The translations under genes and the position numbers were made by a program. The notes under the pieces are model-generated. The model saw only the letters and a list, made by a program, of their open reading frames with translations. It searched no databases and was not told the DNA's origin. Shown one piece after another: positions 45,226 to 48,956 of a stretch of DNA of 48,956 nucleotides (position 1 is its first letter; every line of letters starts with the position of its first letter). The DNA is from Patescibacteria group bacterium (GTDB lineage: Bacteria; Patescibacteriota; JABMPQ01; JAQVVF01): contig JAQVVF010000008.1 in NCBI GenBank assembly GCA_028699085.1, positions 1 through 48,956 of the forward strand, written 5' to 3'.

Positions 45226-47823
45226 ATGCAGATGAAAAAACTAAAAAACAAAAAAATAATCTGCAGTTTTGTATTAGTCCTAATAATATTTCAGGCATTT
45301 TTTGTGTTACGCTCAGATGCTTTCTCGAATATTTCGAATGAAAAATCGAATGCTACTAATTTGAACACAAACGATAAAAATGATACTAATCCGCCTCACA
45401 TTCCTCAAGGCTTTAACGTAAAAGCTTTAGATAATGCTCTGGAATTAAATTGGCAAGGAAATGTGAAAGAAGATGAAGTCGACAAATATTTGATTAATCT
45501 TAGAACTTCTGTTGAAAAAGAGGATGGTGATCCAATTGAAGTTGCAAATAATGTCTTTTCGTATCAGATTAAAGATTTAGCAAAAGCTTTTTATTTTATC
45601 AGTATTCAAGCAATGGATAAGGCAGGAAATAAGAGTAAGACAACAAAAGAAATTGGTATTGCGCCAAACTCGTCAGATAATAACGGCTTTCAAGTCATTG
45701 GCTGGATGCCGTTGATTGATGTGCCGGATCAAAAAAATACAGTAAATAATAATTTTGATGTTTTCACTTCTTTATCTCCTTTTATCTATTCTCTTGAACC
45801 AGATGGGACGATAAAAAAACATGGTGAAATATTTGATGATGAAATGAAAGAAAAATTAAAAAATTCGGATAAAAAAAATATTCCAACAATCACTAATAAT
45901 TTTGATGATAATGCCAAAGGGACAACTGTAGTAATGGATTGGCGGAAAAGAAGAAAGAATATTGAAATGATAATTTCGGAAATTAAAAAAAATGATTATG
46001 ATGGCATTGATATAGATTTTGAAAATTTAGATAATAAAGCAAGAGAAGATTTCAGCCAGTATATTAAAGTTTTGGCAAAAGAATTACACCAAATTAATAA
46101 AATATTATCAGTAACTTTACAAGCGAAACAATCGGATGATGAATCTTGGACACAAGCTTATGATTTTGAAAAATTAGGCGAATCCGCTGATCAGATTAGA
46201 ATTATGACTTATGATCATGCAAGAGCTAATACCCAGCCTGGACCAATTGCACCAATCAAGTGGATGGTGAAAGCTTTGACTTATGCGCAAAGCAGAGTTG
46301 ATTCAACAAAAATAATAGCTGGTCTTCCTTTTTATGCTTATGATTGGTGCACTGAAGGAATGTGTGAAAATAGAGGCTTGGTTTATGACGGAGTAAAAAA
46401 TATAATTGATGAAAATAATATTGAAGTTGAATGGGATGACGAAGCAAAATGTCCTTGGTTTTATTATAAAGATGATCGAGGCAATCCCCATACTGTTTAT
46501 TTTGAAAATGAGAGAAGTATCACAGAAAAAATTAATGTAATAAAAAAATTAGGAATTGCTGGAGTGGCGATTTGGAGATTAGGTAACGAAGATCAAGGAA
46601 ATTTTACATCTTTAAAAAATATTAAAAGATTGGAAGTTGATTCAGTTTATAATATCAAAGCTGAACCACTTGATTCTGAAATAAAATTATCTTGGGAAGC
46701 GCCAATCAATAAAGATTTTAAGGGCTACAAAGTTTTATTCAAAAAACAAGGAGGAGAACAAAGATTTTTGAGTGTTTTTGGAACAACAGAAATGTTAATT
46801 CCAAATTTGGAAAATAATGAAGAATATTATATTTCAATTTTGCCTCTCACTTGGGATGCTTTGTTAAATGACGATATTGATGAAGATAATCTTGAACCGC
46901 AAATTGTAGTAACGCCAACTGATTATTCATTTCCTTCAACAATTAAAGATTTAAAAGCAAAAAATGCAACTGATACGACAATTGATCTTTCTTGGACTGC
47001 ATCTGGCGATGATTATGACCAAGGGTTAGCAAGTTATTATGATATTAGATATTCGGAAAATATTGTAAATGAAAATAATTTTTATGATGCCACTCAATAT
47101 AAGGCTTATCCGCAAACCTTGATTCCCCCATCTTTGCAAGAAATACAATTGGAGACTTTAACTCCTGGAACGAAATATTTTATTGCTGTCAAAACATTGG
47201 ATGAAGAAAAAAATCCATCATTAATTTCTAATGTTGTTTCGATAAACACTATTGATACAATACCTCCTAAAATTCCAAGCGAACCAGTTGTAAAATCATT
47301 TGATAAGAAAGTTGAAGTAAATTGGCAGAAAAATTCGGAAAAAGATTTAGCATCTTATAAATTGTATTACAAACAGGAAAAAAGTTTTTATAATGCAATT
47401 GAAATAAAACCTGATAAGAATATTTATGTGCTTGAAAATTTGGAAAATAATTATCATTATTTTGTATCAATTTCAGCAGTTGATTTTAGCGGTAATGAAA
47501 GCGCCAGAACTAAAGAAATTGAAGTAACTCCTAAGGCAAATAGTCTTTGGCAAAGAATTAATGATAGTCTTAATAAATCTCAAGAAAAATTAAAAGCAGC
47601 TGGATTAATTTTTGGCAAAAGATTAATTTCAACAGAAGCTGTACCATACCTGGTGATGTTTAGTATTGTGATTATTAATATTTTTATATTTTCTGGATTA
47701 AAAAGAGAGATTGGCAAAAGAGTGAAAGAAACTGTCAAAAAAGAACAAACAAAAATAGAACCTGATGTTGCAAAAAATGTTAATAATAGAGCTGACATTG
47801 TTGATTTAAGGCAAAAAAAATAG
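45226..47823 (+). CDS. Secreted GH18-family (chitinase/YaaH-like) glycosidase with FN3 domains and C-terminal TM
   Basis: 'YDGIDIDFENLD' (GH18 DxxDxDxE), 'IRIMTYDHA', 'IIAGLPFYAYDW'; several FN3-like units ('ATDTTIDLSWTASGDDYDQGLASYYDIRYSE'). Confidence 0.88.
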   Translation: MQMKKLKNKKIICSFVLVLIIFQAFFVLRSDAFSNISNEKSNATNLNTNDKNDTNPPHIPQGFNVKALDNALELNWQGNVKEDEVDKYLINLRTSVEKEDGDPIEVANNVFSYQIKDLAKAFYFISIQAMDKAGNKSKTTKEIGIAPNSSDNNGFQVIGWMPLIDVPDQKNTVNNNFDVFTSLSPFIYSLEPDGTIKKHGEIFDDEMKEKLKNSDKKNIPTITNNFDDNAKGTTVVMDWRKRRKNIEMIISEIKKNDYDGIDIDFENLDNKAREDFSQYIKVLAKELHQINKILSVTLQAKQSDDESWTQAYDFEKLGESADQIRIMTYDHARANTQPGPIAPIKWMVKALTYAQSRVDSTKIIAGLPFYAYDWCTEGMCENRGLVYDGVKNIIDENNIEVEWDDEAKCPWFYYKDDRGNPHTVYFENERSITEKINVIKKLGIAGVAIWRLGNEDQGNFTSLKNIKRLEVDSVYNIKAEPLDSEIKLSWEAPINKDFKGYKVLFKKQGGEQRFLSVFGTTEMLIPNLENNEEYYISILPLTWDALLNDDIDEDNLEPQIVVTPTDYSFPSTIKDLKAKNATDTTIDLSWTASGDDYDQGLASYYDIRYSENIVNENNFYDATQYKAYPQTLIPPSLQEIQLETLTPGTKYFIAVKTLDEEKNPSLISNVVSINTIDTIPPKIPSEPVVKSFDKKVEVNWQKNSEKDLASYKLYYKQEKSFYNAIEIKPDKNIYVLENLENNYHYFVSISAVDFSGNESARTKEIEVTPKANSLWQRINDSLNKSQEKLKAAGLIFGKRLISTEAVPYLVMFSIVIINIFIFSGLKREIGKRVKETVKKEQTKIEPDVAKNVNNRADIVDLRQKK

Positions 47824-47825
47824 AC

Positions 47826-47853
47826 TTGACTTCAATAAATTTAATGTTATAAT
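47826..47853 (+). promoter_or_regulatory. Sigma70-like promoter of 47910..48134
   Basis: TTGACT-16 nt-TATAAT. Confidence 0.65.
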
Positions 47854-47909
47854 CTTGACAAGGTAGCGAGCCAGAAAGCACCCAAAAACTTGGGGAAAGG
47901 AGCGAAAGA

Positions 47910-48134
47910 ATGTGCGATCCTAGACACGAAATGAATCAAGTTAGTGATCCAGAGTTGACTAATTGCCGTATTGGAGTGGTCGCAGGTCATGTAGTTTCAA
48001 TAATTGGTGATTGGCGAGATGCAAGACATCAAACTCACTATTCTGTGAGGTTGCCTAATGGTGAGATTAATTATGATGTTCATCAAGATGACATCAGTTT
48101 CGATCGGAATCTCATCCGTAGCATCAGCCAGTAA
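47910..48134 (+). CDS. Small hypothetical protein (74 aa)
   Basis: ORF preceded by GGGGAAAGGAGCGAAAGA-ATG; sigma70-like promoter upstream and terminator downstream. Confidence 0.65.
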   Translation: MCDPRHEMNQVSDPELTNCRIGVVAGHVVSIIGDWRDARHQTHYSVRLPNGEINYDVHQDDISFDRNLIRSISQ

Positions 48135-48157
48135 AATTTATTTATTTTGTACTTTGT

Positions 48158-48180
48158 AATCCGTTTTGACGGATTTTTTT
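48158..48180 (+). terminator. Terminator downstream of 47910..48134
   Basis: AATCCGTTTTGACGGATTTTTTT. Confidence 0.85.
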
Positions 48181-48181
48181 G

Positions 48182-48209
48182 TTGACAAAAACTCTAAAAA
48201 TGATACATT
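48182..48209 (+). promoter_or_regulatory. Sigma70-like promoter of 48254..48817
   Basis: TTGACA-16 nt-TACATT. Confidence 0.5.
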
Positions 48210-48253
48210 AACAAGTTCTTTATTCTCTAGACCCGAGAGACGAGGAGGAGAAA

Positions 48254-48817
48254 ATGAGACTTGATCAGCTCCCAAAAACAGAAGAAGACTATTTCGTATT
48301 GATTGATTGCGTGACTTCAACACTTGGATGTGGTGGAACAACTCCTTCGGAATGGGTGCAGAAATCTGCAGCTTGCAAGTTTGATGAAGGCGATCCACTG
48401 TGGAATTTGCAAAGGATTCTGGTTGAAATGGTGAATTCTTTGTGTGATAGCTTTGGCATTGTTAATCCTATTTCTGAAAGAAGAAAGATTGATTTGGCTT
48501 GGTTTAGCTTTGATGCTTGGTTCAAAAGGATGCAACGACTATATGAAAATGATAACTACACGCTACTTATTTGTTCAGTATGTCCATATTCAGAAGGAGA
48601 ACGAGCATTTAAGGAAAAAGGCAGCTGTATTGCTTGTAGCAAAAATCCTAAGATCAGGAGATTGTTCAGACCCTGGCTTTGCGGAATGATCAGCCATGGA
48701 ATTTGGCAAGAAGAAGATCTTTACAAAAATATGGTCAAAGACTTTGGCGAACAAACTTGGACAAGATTTTTCGTAATGATGTTGAATTTAAGCATTCAAG
48801 AAGTTAGAAATCGGTAA
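48254..48817 (+). CDS. Hypothetical protein with a CxxC...CxxC zinc-binding-like motif
   Basis: Preceded by GAGGAGGAGAAA-ATG; 'LLICSVCPYSEGERAFKEKGSCIACSKN'; own promoter-like and terminator elements. Confidence 0.7.
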   Translation: MRLDQLPKTEEDYFVLIDCVTSTLGCGGTTPSEWVQKSAACKFDEGDPLWNLQRILVEMVNSLCDSFGIVNPISERRKIDLAWFSFDAWFKRMQRLYENDNYTLLICSVCPYSEGERAFKEKGSCIACSKNPKIRRLFRPWLCGMISHGIWQEEDLYKNMVKDFGEQTWTRFFVMMLNLSIQEVRNR

Positions 48818-48837
48818 TTAAGTTCTTTCAATAACCT

Positions 48838-48864
48838 ACCGCCAGCTTATCGCTGGCGGTTTTT
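48838..48864 (+). terminator. Terminator downstream of 48254..48817 (second hairpin at 48870-48885)
   Basis: ACCGCCAGCTTATCGCTGGCGGTTTTT; then GCTGGCTTACGCCAGC. Confidence 0.85.
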
Positions 48865-48897
48865 ATCTTGCTGGCTTACGCCAGCTATTGGCTGATT

Positions 48898-48956
48898 TTA
48901 GAACAACGGTAACTTTGGTGGTGGCAACTGATTATGTCTTTGATTTTCAATGTATT
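48898..48956 (-). CDS. Possible C-terminus of a minus-strand gene running off the window
   Basis: Reverse-strand frame reads ...YIENQRHNQLPPPKLPLF* with TAA at 48898-48900; too short to be sure. Confidence 0.3.
   Translation of the reverse strand, partial: YIENQRHNQLPPPKLPLF

Noticed and set aside
1-48956. tRNA/rRNA genes, prophage modules, integrase or IS transposase
   Set aside because: None recognised on either strand by eye; a tRNAscan/Infernal run would be needed to exclude small RNAs.

Overview
AT-rich, gene-dense bacterial window whose gene content resembles Candidate Phyla Radiation (Patescibacteria) genomes; this lineage call is an inference. Left part (about 1-15.6 kb, minus strand): a type IV secretion/conjugation-type cluster with an SGNH hydrolase + pilin-like TM protein whose frame continues past a TGA into a transglycosylase-like segment, a VirB4 ATPase, a TraC-N-like protein, a PrgI-like protein, a VirB6/TrbL-like protein and a TSP3-repeat protein. 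Three four-helix-bundle (S23/IVP-like) genes are interleaved with it. Centre: housekeeping genes rsmA, pcrA, HU, galT, ymdB, rny, clpP, cdaR, cdaA, nrnA-like, rbfA, infB, a divergent c-di-AMP receptor (darA/pstA-like), DUF721/dciA-like and recF. A 1270-aa repeat-rich surface protein lies between galT and ymdB. Right part: two giant paralogous surface proteins, a GH18 + FN3 protein, and two unrecognised small genes with strong Shine-Dalgarno sequences. The most interesting signal is a family of long AT-rich imperfect palindromes in intergenic gaps. Three carry a four-helix-bundle ORF between their arms, and about nine look like gene-less derivatives. One of these keeps the first codons of the four-helix-bundle ORF, and another keeps sequence resembling its 3' end. 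This looks like an IVS-like or MITE-like element family. All family calls come from reading motifs by eye; no searches were run.
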